Shown piece by piece: positions 47,096 to 56,734 of a DNA stretch of 64,000 nt (positions are counted from its first letter, which is position 1; each line of letters starts with the position of its first letter). Where the stretch lies: assembly GCF_000234805.1 (NCBI RefSeq), contig NC_016645.1:2146391-2210390 (forward strand). The letters run 5' to 3'. Both the position numbers and the translations under genes were made by a program. The DNA is from Pyrobaculum ferrireducens. Lineage in GTDB: Archaea > Thermoproteota > Thermoprotei > Thermoproteales > Thermoproteaceae. A model generated the notes under the pieces. The model saw nothing but the letters and a program-made list of their open reading frames with translations. It was not told where the DNA came from and did no database searches.

Positions 47096-48075
47096 GGCAA
47101 CTTACCAGGCGAAAGCACGCCATTCGGGTCAAATACGCCTTTTATTTTCTCCATCAAGTCTCTATTTTCAATATTCCACCTCTGCCGTGGCTTTAGCCAA
47201 TAAGCCTTGACTTCAGACGGCGGCGATCCCGCTAAATACATAACGCCGAGTAGCGGATAACGCACGTATTTCACGCCAGGAGGAGCCTCGGGGAGGGCGG
47301 CTGGAGGAGTCACTATCTTGACTATAGTGTTTTGAGAGAACACCTCCTCAGCCTCAGTTATTACGCTCCACCTCTCCTCTGCCTCTCTGTCGTAAAACAC
47401 CTCCCCCCGCCCAGCACTGGCCAGCCTATACTCAACCTCAGACCTAACCCCCTCAAACCTCAAGTACAAGACGCCGTCTGTCTCCACTGCGCCAACTGCG
47501 TGAAGTCTCCTCAATTCTTGCAGTGGCTTTTTCTCTGTTGCAAACACGGCTACTGTGTCTGGCAACGCGTATATGCGCATATACGCTTCTACAATAATGG
47601 CGAGAGTTCCCCACGACCCCGCCACTAACCTCTTAATGTTATAGCCGGCCACGTCCTTAACCACCGGCGCCCCAAACCTCATAAGCTCCCCCCTACCCGT
47701 GACTATTTTAACGCTGAGTAGTTGATCTCTCGGCGTCATGTAGCGGTATGCCATGGGGCCGTAGAAGTTAGTAGACAATATCCCGCCGATAGAGGATCTT
47801 CGGAATAGAGGCGGGTCAAGGGCGAGCCTCCTCCCCCTCCTCCTCAACTCTTCTTGAAGCTGTACTGCTGGAATACAAGCAGAGGATCTCACAACCATTT
47901 CCTCCTCGTCTATTTCTATCACCCTGGGCATATCCGACATATGGAGCAAGTCGTCGTATTCAACCGGCGGCCCGAGATGCGCCTTAGAGCCCATGCATAT
48001 GGGGAGCAAACGCCTCCTCTCCTTATTGGCCTCGTATATAAACTCCACGAGCTCTTCTACTGACGTGGGCCTCAT
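47092..48075 (-). CDS. glcE: glycolate oxidase FAD-binding subunit (GlcE-like)
   Basis: 327 residues from ATG 48075, whose ATGA overlaps the glcD stop. A short FAD_binding_4 protein: SACIPAVQLQEELRRRGRRLAL and RRSSIGGILSTNFYGP near 97-112 and DVAGYNIKRLVAGSWGTL near 160-177 are the nucleotide-binding segments. It lacks the C-terminal substrate domain found in GlcD, as GlcE does. Works in a complex with GlcD and GlcF. Confidence 0.85.
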   Translation of the reverse strand: MRPTSVEELVEFIYEANKERRRLLPICMGSKAHLGPPVEYDDLLHMSDMPRVIEIDEEEMVVRSSACIPAVQLQEELRRRGRRLALDPPLFRRSSIGGILSTNFYGPMAYRYMTPRDQLLSVKIVTGRGELMRFGAPVVKDVAGYNIKRLVAGSWGTLAIIVEAYMRIYALPDTVAVFATEKKPLQELRRLHAVGAVETDGVLYLRFEGVRSEVEYRLASAGRGEVFYDREAEERWSVITEAEEVFSQNTIVKIVTPPAALPEAPPGVKYVRYPLLGVMYLAGSPPSEVKAYWLKPRQRWNIENRDLMEKIKGVFDPNGVLSPGKLP

Positions 48076-49499
48076 GGGAATATCTTGCCCGGGTTCATAA
48101 GCCACTTTGGGTCAAAGGCGGTTTTTATGGCCTTCATTAACTCGATTTCTTCCTTTGTATACATCTTGGGCAACAACTTCCTCTTCATATACCCAACTCC
48201 GTGCTCCCCGGTTATAGTACCGCCGAGCTCTACGCAAGCCTCTAGTATCTCCTCCCCCGCCTCTATAGCCTTTTCTCTCTCGCCGGGTTTCCTCTCGTCG
48301 TAGAGTATCAACGGGTGGAGATTCCCGTCGCCAGCGTGGAATACGTTAGCAACTCTCAGCCCCCGCTTCGCACCGGCGGCTCTAGCTATCATGAGGGCTT
48401 CGGCGAGTTTCTTCCGAGGTATTGTGCCGTCTTCGACCACGTAGTTAGGGCCCACGTAGCCCATGGCGCCGAATGCTTGTTTTCTAGCGGCCCAGATCCT
48501 CGCGGCTATGGCCGGATCCACAACAACCTCCACTCCAACGGCGCCGCTTTTCTTTAAAACCTCCGCGACTTTAGCGGACTCCTCCGCGGCGCCAGGTGGA
48601 GACCCCTCTACTTGAATTAACAAAATGGCCTCGGCGTCTTTGGGGAGGCCAGCTGCATAGGGCCCTGACTCAATGGCCTCTACGGCCAGTTTGTCCATGA
48701 GCTCCATGGCGACCGGCACGGCACCTGAGGCAATTACTGCCGACACGGCACGGCCTGCCGCAGACAGATCGTCAAATTTCGCTATAATTGTAACCGTTGT
48801 TTCATAAGTGGGGATTATTCTCACCACAGCCTCGGCGATGAAGGCGAGAGTCCCCTCCGACCCGGTCAACAAGCCAATTAAGTCGTAGCCAGGTTGTTCA
48901 AACTCCTTACCCCCTATTCTCCTAACCTCGCCATTCGGCAGAACTATTGTGAGACCTCTTAGCTGGTTAACAGTCACGCCGTATTTAAAACACTTTACCC
49001 CTCCTGAGTTATGCGCTATATTCCCTCCAATTGTGGAAACTCTCTGCGAGCCGGGATCCGCCATGTATTGATAACCCAGATCTATGGGGTATTGGTAACC
49101 CATACGTGTGAGGTAGGAGTTTATCCAATCGTTTATAACCCCCGCCTGAACCACCGCCACCTCGTTGGCGAGGTCTATTTCTAAGATCTTGTTCATCCAG
49201 GCGGTGCTGATTATGACCCCCCCTTTGACAGGATTTGCCCCTCCGCTTAAACTAGTACCCGAGCCCCTGCCCACTATCGGGATGCCGTAGATATATGCCA
49301 GCTCAACTACTTTTGACATTTCCTCCACGGTTCTGGGGAAAACCACAGCATATGCCCTGCCCCTTATGGCTAGAGTCCCGTCTTGTTCATAAACTATCAG
49401 ATCTGCCTCCTCATGTAATACCCCCCTCTCTCCTAATAACTCCCTTGCCTTTTTAATAAATTGTTGCAAACCGCTAGGCGGAGTATGAGGGTTAGCCAT
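48072..49499 (-). CDS. glcD: glycolate/D-lactate oxidase FAD subunit (GlcD-like)
   Basis: 475 residues from ATG 49499, about 27 bases after the minus reading of the promoter at 49521-49530; a start at 49508 would add three residues. FAD site GRGSGTSLSGGA near 77-88 and GSQRVSTIGGNIAHNSGG near 145-160; C-terminal catalytic segment FHAGDGNLHP near 385 and TGEHGVGYMKR near 430. Oxidises a 2-hydroxyacid, glycolate or D-lactate; the divergent malate synthase argues for glycolate. Confidence 0.88.
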   Translation of the reverse strand: MANPHTPPSGLQQFIKKARELLGERGVLHEEADLIVYEQDGTLAIRGRAYAVVFPRTVEEMSKVVELAYIYGIPIVGRGSGTSLSGGANPVKGGVIISTAWMNKILEIDLANEVAVVQAGVINDWINSYLTRMGYQYPIDLGYQYMADPGSQRVSTIGGNIAHNSGGVKCFKYGVTVNQLRGLTIVLPNGEVRRIGGKEFEQPGYDLIGLLTGSEGTLAFIAEAVVRIIPTYETTVTIIAKFDDLSAAGRAVSAVIASGAVPVAMELMDKLAVEAIESGPYAAGLPKDAEAILLIQVEGSPPGAAEESAKVAEVLKKSGAVGVEVVVDPAIAARIWAARKQAFGAMGYVGPNYVVEDGTIPRKKLAEALMIARAAGAKRGLRVANVFHAGDGNLHPLILYDERKPGEREKAIEAGEEILEACVELGGTITGEHGVGYMKRKLLPKMYTKEEIELMKAIKTAFDPKWLMNPGKIFP

Positions 49500-49520
49500 A
49501 TTACCCACTAGAACTAATAC

Positions 49521-49530
49521 TTAAAAAATA
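49521..49530. promoter_or_regulatory. shared divergent TATA box of glcD-E-F and malate synthase
   Basis: TTAAAAAATA reads TATTTTTTAA on the other strand. ATG 49499 (glcD) and GTG 49549 (malate synthase) are placed symmetrically about 49524, so a single element may control both halves of the glycolate-to-malate pathway together. Confidence 0.5.
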
Positions 49531-49548
49531 TCTTTAGCATTTCATATT

Positions 49549-51990
49549 GTGATTGAGATAAACCCACTTGTAGTTAAAAATTACGGAGATTTGCTTGGCG
49601 TTAAGACTGTTAATAATAGGGAGGTTTCTGTTGAGGGCCTTATAGAAGAGTTGACACGTGAGTTTCGCGATGAGATAGATCGCGTTATTAAGGCCAGGAG
49701 AGAGTGGCTTAACGACAAGAGGCCTGTTAGAGTTAAAGCCGCGTTTCCCAGCTGGGATGAGAAATTTGTCGACGCCGATGGTAATGTGAGGACTTTTAGG
49801 GAAATAGTCCAGGGGCTAATTGACAACCTCCTTGGCCGGGACACGCCATTGAGGTGGGGCCTAAACTGGAACACGCCAGTGCCAGATGATCTCCACCCAT
49901 TGAAAAATCCAGGGCTTGAAATCACGGGGCCCTGGCACCCCATGAGCAGAGCAATTCACCAGATAAACGCCGATGTTGCGTCCATGATGGAGGACGAGGA
50001 GGACGCCTCGCCGGCGTGGTACGTCCCGCGGGGCTCCGGCCGCGCGGTGGCCGCTGTGTGGGAGGCGCGGAGGGTTGTAAACCGGGTTCTGCGGGGGGAC
50101 GTGCCGCAGCCGTATTACGAGGGGGGGAAGGAGTACAGGTTGAGGAAGCCGAGGGAGAGGTGGCCAACTCTTATACACCGCGTCCCCGGCCTCCACATCT
50201 TGGACTTCGACATAAGGGTAGACGGCAAGCCGGCCACGGCCATAATCACCTCTATTGTGCTCTACGCTGTTAATAACTACGACTTGTTGAAGAGGGCGGG
50301 CTCCGGCGTCTACTTCTACGTGCCTAAGGTGCAGACCGCCGACGAGGCTTTGGTTGTGGAGAAGATCCTCCGCCGCGTGGAAGACAGGCTGGGGCTGAGG
50401 CGCGGCGAGTTGAAAATCGCGATGCTTTACGAAGAGGCTAGGGCCGGCCTGCACCTACCTGTCATCTTCTGGATTTGGAGAGAGAGGCTTGTGAAGAGCA
50501 ACAACGGGCGCTGGGACTACCTCGGCTCTCTCATAGAGATGTGGAAAGACGAGGCGGTGTACCCCGACCCCCAGAACATCACCATGACGCACCCCATCAT
50601 GATGGCGTACCAGAAGTACAACGCCCTTATGTGCCTAATGGCGGGCCTCGGCAGAGACGGGAGGCTAAACGCCGGGCCGGTGGGCGGCATGGCCGCGGTT
50701 ATGCTGTACAGGCCGGACGACCCCTACCAGAGAAACCGCTTCAACGCCAGGGCGCTTAGGGCCATATGGCTGGACAAGCTTAGGGAGAGGCTTATAGGCC
50801 TCATCTTCTACACAGAGGAGCCCGTCAAAAAGGTGGCACTGAAGGATATACTAGAGGGCAAGGTGAGGGGGAGGCTGTACGACCTGTTCCGCCAGAGCTG
50901 GGTGGCGACCCCCGAGGAGTCCTACGTCAAGGCTGGGAACGAGCCGCTGAGGGCTAGTCTAGAGGAGCTACAGGCCATGATAAACAGGCCGGTTAAATAC
51001 GTGGAGGTAGACGGAGTCAAGATACCGGCTGTCGACAGCGGGTTGACAGAACAGGAGAGGGCCCTCTTCCAGAGGCTGGGTCTCATAGACGAGGCCGGCA
51101 ACATAACGCCGTGGGTAATACGCCCCGACATGCTGGACACTCCGGAGAAGCTTTTCAACAACCCAGAGCTGTGGGGCGGGAGGGATCTGTGGACTGCCCT
51201 ATACGAGCCGCCTAAGGGCGACATCACGGCCGAGCACATCCAGCACGCCTTCTACATGGCGGCTAACTACGGCTTTCAGCTCCTCAACGGCAACCTAGCC
51301 GCCGCCATAGACGACTACGAGCTAGGCCAGAGGTTTATGAATGACCTCGCCACCTACCGCATATTCTCCACCTGGCTGTGGACTCTCCTGCGCCACAAAG
51401 CCGCCGTCACGAAAGACGGCGCGTTTAAGGGGCCTGGGAGGACTAGCCTCGGAGTAATACCGGCCGAGGACCGGGTCAAGATACCCGCCGGCACGCGCTT
51501 CACCGAGGAGCTGTTTGACAAGCTGTGGGATCTCCACATGGAGTGGACCTACGCCTTCTACGACGACCTCGACCGCATAGCCGCAGAACGCGTGCTGGCC
51601 CGCTTCGCCGGGGACGTCAAGAAAATCCTAGCCGAGGCATACAGGGCTGGGCCGTTTAGATACTTGTCGCCTAGGGAGGCGGCGAAGAGAATCGCAGAGG
51701 CGGTGCGGGTTGAGGAGGTGGAGAGGGCCGTTGTGGAGAACCAGCCGAGGTTTGACAGGTCCTTCGCCCCTGTGATTATGGAGATACTAAAGACAAAGCT
51801 GAAGTCTCCAATGTATCTACAACACGGCGGCAGGATGATAATGGCGCTGTCGCCGTTACCAGATGAAGAGAGAGACCTCGTGCTCAGGGCGCTGTTCACA
51901 CCTAGAGTGGAGGTAGAGAGAATGGTCAAGGAGGGCAGGTTAAAGCCCTTTGTCCTCGAGCTGTACGACTACATACACGACATTAGATAA
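49549..51990 (+). CDS. aceB: malate synthase (archaeal type)
   Basis: 813 residues from GTG 49549, 27 bases after the TATA box. Condenses glyoxylate with acetyl-CoA to malate. It matches the long crenarchaeal type seen in Sulfolobus: EITGPWHPMSRAIHQI near 125, MMEDEEDASPAWYVP near 146, LHILDFDIRVDGKPA near 222, FYVPKVQTADEALVVE near 258 and LKIAMLYEEARAGLHL near 290 with the catalytic acidic/Arg region. No isocitrate lyase is nearby, so the glyoxylate source is probably the divergent GlcDEF oxidase. Confidence 0.88.
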   Translation: MIEINPLVVKNYGDLLGVKTVNNREVSVEGLIEELTREFRDEIDRVIKARREWLNDKRPVRVKAAFPSWDEKFVDADGNVRTFREIVQGLIDNLLGRDTPLRWGLNWNTPVPDDLHPLKNPGLEITGPWHPMSRAIHQINADVASMMEDEEDASPAWYVPRGSGRAVAAVWEARRVVNRVLRGDVPQPYYEGGKEYRLRKPRERWPTLIHRVPGLHILDFDIRVDGKPATAIITSIVLYAVNNYDLLKRAGSGVYFYVPKVQTADEALVVEKILRRVEDRLGLRRGELKIAMLYEEARAGLHLPVIFWIWRERLVKSNNGRWDYLGSLIEMWKDEAVYPDPQNITMTHPIMMAYQKYNALMCLMAGLGRDGRLNAGPVGGMAAVMLYRPDDPYQRNRFNARALRAIWLDKLRERLIGLIFYTEEPVKKVALKDILEGKVRGRLYDLFRQSWVATPEESYVKAGNEPLRASLEELQAMINRPVKYVEVDGVKIPAVDSGLTEQERALFQRLGLIDEAGNITPWVIRPDMLDTPEKLFNNPELWGGRDLWTALYEPPKGDITAEHIQHAFYMAANYGFQLLNGNLAAAIDDYELGQRFMNDLATYRIFSTWLWTLLRHKAAVTKDGAFKGPGRTSLGVIPAEDRVKIPAGTRFTEELFDKLWDLHMEWTYAFYDDLDRIAAERVLARFAGDVKKILAEAYRAGPFRYLSPREAAKRIAEAVRVEEVERAVVENQPRFDRSFAPVIMEILKTKLKSPMYLQHGGRMIMALSPLPDEERDLVLRALFTPRVEVERMVKEGRLKPFVLELYDYIHDIR

Positions 51991-51999
51991 TATATAAAA
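51990..51999 (+). promoter_or_regulatory. TATA box of the CCG copy 2-lutB operon
   Basis: ATATATAAAA overlaps the malate synthase stop codon; ATG 52016 is 26 bases downstream and is preferred over GTG 52001. Confidence 0.55.
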
Positions 52000-52015
52000 G
52001 GTGGTTAGTATTGCC

Positions 52016-52945
52016 ATGGAGCCGTCAACTAGCTGGATTTTTTCACTACGCGACTTAGTTCTGTCTTCTCTCAAGGATAGGGGCCTTCCTATCCCCGTCG
52101 ACAGAGAAATCTGTAGCAGGTGGCAACAAGGACTCCCCTCCGGCCCCAAGGAAACGGTATTGTACACGTCCTGTATGTATCAAATGACGCCGATGATTCA
52201 GAAAGCCGTGGAGAATTTGGAGAAGTTCGGCGCGACGCGGGGAGGCGCCGCGTCTAGGGTGGCCGCCGTCGCGGCGAGGTATTTCGGCGGCCTCGTCCTG
52301 AGGCCAGACAAGGAGCATCTGGAGAGGGCATACAGCATCCTGAGAAGTATCTACAACATGCTTAGGAAGAGCAACGTAGAGGTTGGCTTACTGCCCGACG
52401 AGCCCTACTCCGGGGCTCTGCTCTACGAGCTTGGGTTCGTGGAGGACTTCGCCAGCTACGCCGCCGAGGTTTATAAATACTTCGAGGAGAGGGGGGTGCG
52501 CCGGGTTATTACCGTGGATCCACATACTCAATACGTGTTGGAGAGGATCTACCCGCAGTACGTGCCGGGGTTTGATCTAGATGTGCGTAGCTACCTTGAA
52601 TATATAGACGTGTCGAGAGTCAAGGTGAAGATAAGTGGCTTTGCAATACACGACTCGTGCCTCTACGCGAGGTTCCTCGGGAAGTACGACTTAGTTAGGA
52701 GGATACTCGCCGGAGGCAACCCCGTGGAGGATCCCTACGTCACTGGGAGGGAGACTTCTGGGTGTTGTGGAGGGCCAGCTGAGTCTATCAACCCGCAACT
52801 CGCCACGAAAATTGCGCTGGGGAGGGCAAAAAAGCTCGCGGGGCTCTCCAGAACAGTCGTATCGGCCTGCCCGATATGCCTCGCCAACCTATCCAGGACC
52901 GGGATCGTAGAGGTGAGAGATCTCGCCGAGGTGGTGGAGCTATGA
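52016..52945 (+). CDS. CCG-domain iron-sulfur redox protein, copy 2 (LutA/HdrB-like)
   Basis: 309 residues from ATG 52016. Closely similar to the 44741 protein along its whole length, for example YTSCMYQMTPMIQKAVENLEKFG against YTSCMYHLAPVIEKAVENLEKFG (only parts quoted), HDSCLYARFLGKYD, SGCCGGPAE and CPICLANL. The N-terminal cysteine-rich half again has a single Cys site. It overlaps the LutB-like gene by four bases. The pair resembles LutAB of lactate utilisation, but LutC is missing. Confidence 0.82.
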   Translation: MEPSTSWIFSLRDLVLSSLKDRGLPIPVDREICSRWQQGLPSGPKETVLYTSCMYQMTPMIQKAVENLEKFGATRGGAASRVAAVAARYFGGLVLRPDKEHLERAYSILRSIYNMLRKSNVEVGLLPDEPYSGALLYELGFVEDFASYAAEVYKYFEERGVRRVITVDPHTQYVLERIYPQYVPGFDLDVRSYLEYIDVSRVKVKISGFAIHDSCLYARFLGKYDLVRRILAGGNPVEDPYVTGRETSGCCGGPAESINPQLATKIALGRAKKLAGLSRTVVSACPICLANLSRTGIVEVRDLAEVVEL

Positions 52946-54084
52946 GTTGGGAAGTGGCTATCGAGCGGGCCAAGTCATCCATTGTGCCGAGGACGTACGA
53001 CGTTTTGAAGAGATATCCCTACCTCCAAGAGATTAGGAAACAGGTTAGAGAGGCTAAGGAAGAGGTGGTGAAGAACCTCGACCACTACATCGAGGAGACT
53101 AGAAAAGCGGTGGAGAGGATAGGAGGCCGCTTCTACCTCGCCGGCTCAGCCCAGGAGGCCACCGAAATTGCGGCGAAGATTGTGGGAAGCGGAAAAGTCG
53201 TGGTTATGAGCAAGAACAACGTGGCAGAGGAGACTAAGTTACGTGAGAGGCTCGAGGCCGCTGGGAACGAGGTCTGGGAGACAGATCTCGGGGCGTTCCT
53301 CGTGCAGATCGCCGGGGAGGAGCCGTCACACATACTGGCGCCCGCCGTGCATCTCACCAAGGAGAGGGTTGCCCAGGTGCTTAGGGAGAGGCTGGGCATG
53401 GCGGTGCCCCCCGACGCCGTTGAGATAGCCGCACGAGTCAGGGAGTTCCTCCGGGATAAGTTCATCAAGGCAGACGTGGGCATCACAGGCGCCAACGCAG
53501 TTGCGGCTGACACAGGCGCCGTGGTGCTTGTGGAGAACGAGGGCAACATTAGGATGACCTCCGTGCTCCCGCCGGTCCACATAGTCTACGACGGGGTTGA
53601 CAAAATCGTGCCGACTCTCGTAGTCGCCCAGCTGGTGGCCGACCTCCAGTCGGCATACGCCGGCCTGTACCCCCCCACCTACATGAACATATCCGCCGGC
53701 CCCAGCTCCACCGCCGATATAGAGATGACCAGAGTCTCGCCGGCGCAGGGGCCGAGGGAGTACCACATGGTGCTTGTAGACAACGGCAGGAGGGCCGCCG
53801 CCCGCGACCCCGTCCTCTGGGAGGCGTTGCTGTGCATAAGATGCGGCCGTTGCCACCTCCACTGCCCCGTCTACTGGGCCCTCGGGAAGGAGTTTGGAAA
53901 GCCGCCCTACACCGGCCCCATGGGCGTGATGTGGACAGCTGTGACCCGCGGGATAGAGGAGGCGGGCCCCCACGCGTTGAAATGCGTCCACGCTGGGAAC
54001 TGCAGGGAGGTGTGCCCCATGGGTATAGACATCCCCAAAGTAATACATGAAGTTAGGGTTAGATACCTGAAGATTACTAAATAA
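52942..54084 (+). CDS. lutB: LutB-like protein: LUD domain plus iron-sulfur clusters
   Basis: 380 residues from ATG 52942 (ATGA overlap). N-terminal LUD domain with VGITGANAVAADTGAVVL near 190-208 and GNIRMTSVLPPVHIV near 215-229. C-terminal cluster I CIRCGRCHLHCP near 318-329; the second site reads KCVHAGNCREVCP near 357, where one Cys of the usual CxxCxxC is Ala. Partner of the CCG copy 2 protein. Possible electron carrier for lactate or glycolate oxidation. The 3' end overlaps the convergent exchanger gene by eight bases. Confidence 0.85.
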   Translation: MSWEVAIERAKSSIVPRTYDVLKRYPYLQEIRKQVREAKEEVVKNLDHYIEETRKAVERIGGRFYLAGSAQEATEIAAKIVGSGKVVVMSKNNVAEETKLRERLEAAGNEVWETDLGAFLVQIAGEEPSHILAPAVHLTKERVAQVLRERLGMAVPPDAVEIAARVREFLRDKFIKADVGITGANAVAADTGAVVLVENEGNIRMTSVLPPVHIVYDGVDKIVPTLVVAQLVADLQSAYAGLYPPTYMNISAGPSSTADIEMTRVSPAQGPREYHMVLVDNGRRAAARDPVLWEALLCIRCGRCHLHCPVYWALGKEFGKPPYTGPMGVMWTAVTRGIEEAGPHALKCVHAGNCREVCPMGIDIPKVIHEVRVRYLKITK

Positions 54085-55051
54085 CACCAGTTAGGAAGCG
54101 GCTAATGTAGTAAACGTAAGCTAACAAGCCTACGGGAGCAGAGAGGCCAAAATAGCCAAATCTCCAAACAATTATTATTTCTATTATAGAAACCACAATA
54201 GCAAGCAGAAGTGCTAGAGCGGCCGCCTCACCCAGTGTGTAAACACCCAACGCCATAGCTACACCTGGATAAAAAGTGCCGTATAGAGCTTTTTCACCAA
54301 TCATGGCACTAACTCCTTCATTATCTTGCCCCTTAAATAAGAATATCAAACCAACAATTGATTCAGGTATTACCGAAGCTATTGGGATAATTATCACGGC
54401 AAGAGCCGTCTTATCGACGCCTAGGGTGACTCCGAGCTCTACAATCCCAGCTACCAAAAACTCTGCACCGGTTGCAATGCTCAGAATAGCAACGAAAGTC
54501 TGCAACAGAGAGTTTTTTAGCCAAAGACCGCCCTCAGGCTCCTCAACCTCTTCTTCGCGTAGCATGTATTTTGCATATATTACGTAGAGAACCAGTAATA
54601 AAACGCCATATGCTCTACCTATTACGCCGTATTTTTCAGGATGTAGAAAAAGTATAGGAAGAAGAGGTAGCGTAAACGCTATGAGAGGAACAGCAATATC
54701 ACGCGTGACGTGGGGTATCTTGTTTCTTCTTTTCCCGGCCACCCACGCACTAAACGTGGTGAGTAGAACCACGGGATATATAATGGTAGCCGCCATAAAC
54801 GGCTGAGCAACTATCGACCCCCATGCTACCTCAAGCTCTCCTTGTAGAATAGCAACGGTAAACACAGCCAGTTCGGGAGCTGAGGTTATTAATGGAGCAA
54901 AAATAGCAGCGACGCCGCTCTTCGCCCGTTGATAACGCCACGAAATGTAGTGCACTAGTTGCTCAATTAACACACCTGACAAAAAGACAAGAACTACTCC
55001 AATTAAGACACCTAGAGGACCTGCCATTGCGAAAATCGAGGTATTGCTCAT
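54077..55051 (-). CDS. CaCA-family cation/proton or cation/Na+ exchanger
   Basis: 324 residues from ATG 55051, exactly 27 bases after TTTAAAAC (55078-55071); a frame to 55096 would include that box. About ten helices with two alpha-repeats: APLITSAPELAVFTVA near 52-67 and IIPIASVIPESIVGL near 220-234, each with the acidic ion-binding residue. A charged cytoplasmic loop (REEEVEEPEG) separates the halves. Probably Ca2+ or Na+ antiport. The gene is more A+T-rich than its left-hand neighbours. Confidence 0.85.
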   Translation of the reverse strand: MSNTSIFAMAGPLGVLIGVVLVFLSGVLIEQLVHYISWRYQRAKSGVAAIFAPLITSAPELAVFTVAILQGELEVAWGSIVAQPFMAATIIYPVVLLTTFSAWVAGKRRNKIPHVTRDIAVPLIAFTLPLLPILFLHPEKYGVIGRAYGVLLLVLYVIYAKYMLREEEVEEPEGGLWLKNSLLQTFVAILSIATGAEFLVAGIVELGVTLGVDKTALAVIIIPIASVIPESIVGLIFLFKGQDNEGVSAMIGEKALYGTFYPGVAMALGVYTLGEAAALALLLAIVVSIIEIIIVWRFGYFGLSAPVGLLAYVYYISRFLTGVI

Positions 55052-55270
55052 GCGGGAGGTAAGAATAAAGGTTTTAAATTTTTCTAGGATAGACACAAAG
55101 ACAAATATTACATAGTTTAATATCTATACAGCATAAAAATTTAAATAAATTCTAAAAATAAAAGAGTTTATTAATTATCAATTCAATCTTCAAATATATA
55201 TATATATTGTTTTTATAGGTAAGCCACAACTTTAGCAGTAATACTTAAATAATTAAAATATCTATATTCT
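55052..55270. other. A+T-rich intergenic region with (AT)7 run
   Basis: Between two divergent transporter genes. It contains the exchanger promoter (55071-55078), poly-A/T stretches, a 14-base ATAT run at 55194-55207 and the TATA region ACTTAAATAATTAAAA before ATG 55271. I see no ORF or RNA gene in it. Confidence 0.6.
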
Positions 55271-56734
55271 ATGGCAGAAGGAAAAAACACTCAATTATTG
55301 GGAAAACTTCCAATTGAGGTAGAGAATAAGATTCCCACACCAGAAGAAGTATTTAAAATCAGCAAGATAGGTATCAGAGAAAGGGTACTTGTTCTGTATG
55401 GATCAGCGCTGATAGCCCTCGGCGTGAGTGTCGGTAGCGGCGAATTTCTACTGGGGCCCGCCCAAGCAATTAAATATGGATTAGTGCTGGCGTGGCTTGT
55501 CCCAATTGGTGCCTTTCTACAAGCTATGTACATGTACAGCTGGGCAAAGCTTACAATAGCCACGGGAGAAACACCGATAACTCTCATGTTTAGAATAGCC
55601 ACTTGGGCTGGCTGGCTGGGAGCACTCGGTGTCCTAGTGGGAAACATATGGGGAGGGTGGGCCTATAACTCAGCTGTGGCGCTGGCAGGCGGAGTTATGA
55701 GGAAGATACCGGGTCCACAGGATGTCGTGGCTGTGGGTATTGCGGGTGCCTCACTGCTGATTCTCACTTTCGTGATTTTAGCCCTAGGTAGACGCATAGC
55801 TAGAACTCTTGAGATTTTCAACTGGATAGATTTAGGATTTATATTTACATCTTTCATAGTACTTGCGATTATCCTAATTCCGCCGCAGATTTGGGGGGAG
55901 CTAGCCGCGGGTCTGATCTCTTTTAAGATACCTCAAGGCATCGATCCTGTCCAGTTGGCCGCGTGGTGGGGATATATAGGGCTCGCCACGGGTCTAAACT
56001 ATTACGCAACTGCGTGGTTTAAAGACAAGGGATTTGGAATGTCTTCTCTAACGGGGTACATACCGGCTTTGATTGGCGGGAAGAGGATAGAGGTGTCTGC
56101 GTGGGGGAAGATTTTCAAACCTACGCCAGAAAACATGAGGATTTTCAAACGCTGGACAAATCTAGCGCTGGAGGAGCTAATTGTAATATTTTTCCTGGGG
56201 GCAATTATAGGAATGCTTATTCCAATGTCGCTGTCTTACGCCATAGCGAGAGGCTTTGGATTGACTCTTTCGTGGAACTTGCCCATGTGGTTAGCGCTTG
56301 CTTTAGAAAAGCTTTGGGGTTACTGGGCCTATTGGTGGGGGATTTTCGTGGCCGTATTTGTCTTGTTTAAGACACAGCTAGGGATTGTAGACGCTGTTGT
56401 CCGTAACATGGCAGACGCCGCTTGGAAATTCGACAATTTGAGGAAATTCTTTAGAAACGATATTAGATATCTATACTACCTTCTTGCCGCAGTGTATTTA
56501 GCATGGGCTTCAATAGCTTTCGTAGCCACAGCTCCAGGAGTGTTGATCTTAATCTCGGCCAATATGGCTAATGCGGGCGCTCTGTGGGGTGTCCCATTTC
56601 TAATATATCTAAACTATAAAATGCCTAAAGAGTTTAGACTGCACTGGTCTCTAGTCATACTGAATATAATCTTTATGATTATGTGTATTTACTTCATGTC
56701 GCTATCCCTGGGAAGAGTACTAGGTATTATATAA
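55271..56734 (+). CDS. Nramp-related/APC-fold transporter of unknown substrate
   Basis: 487 residues with about eleven hydrophobic helices. The first helix has GVSVGSGEFLLGPAQA, like the GSGEW-type relatives of Nramp, but the DPGN motif that binds metal in true Nramp is absent, and helix six has no MPH motif. Therefore the substrate need not be a metal. ATG 55271 follows an A+T-rich promoter. Position next to the lactate/glycolate genes would suit a carboxylate permease, but this is inference. Codon use is visibly A+T-rich compared with most of the window. Confidence 0.7.
   Translation: MAEGKNTQLLGKLPIEVENKIPTPEEVFKISKIGIRERVLVLYGSALIALGVSVGSGEFLLGPAQAIKYGLVLAWLVPIGAFLQAMYMYSWAKLTIATGETPITLMFRIATWAGWLGALGVLVGNIWGGWAYNSAVALAGGVMRKIPGPQDVVAVGIAGASLLILTFVILALGRRIARTLEIFNWIDLGFIFTSFIVLAIILIPPQIWGELAAGLISFKIPQGIDPVQLAAWWGYIGLATGLNYYATAWFKDKGFGMSSLTGYIPALIGGKRIEVSAWGKIFKPTPENMRIFKRWTNLALEELIVIFFLGAIIGMLIPMSLSYAIARGFGLTLSWNLPMWLALALEKLWGYWAYWWGIFVAVFVLFKTQLGIVDAVVRNMADAAWKFDNLRKFFRNDIRYLYYLLAAVYLAWASIAFVATAPGVLILISANMANAGALWGVPFLIYLNYKMPKEFRLHWSLVILNIIFMIMCIYFMSLSLGRVLGII

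Noticed and set aside
53326-54087. 253-codon open frame on the minus strand opposite lutB
   Set aside because: Mirror of a well-supported gene in a G+C-rich genome; its His/Gly-rich composition is typical of antisense frames.
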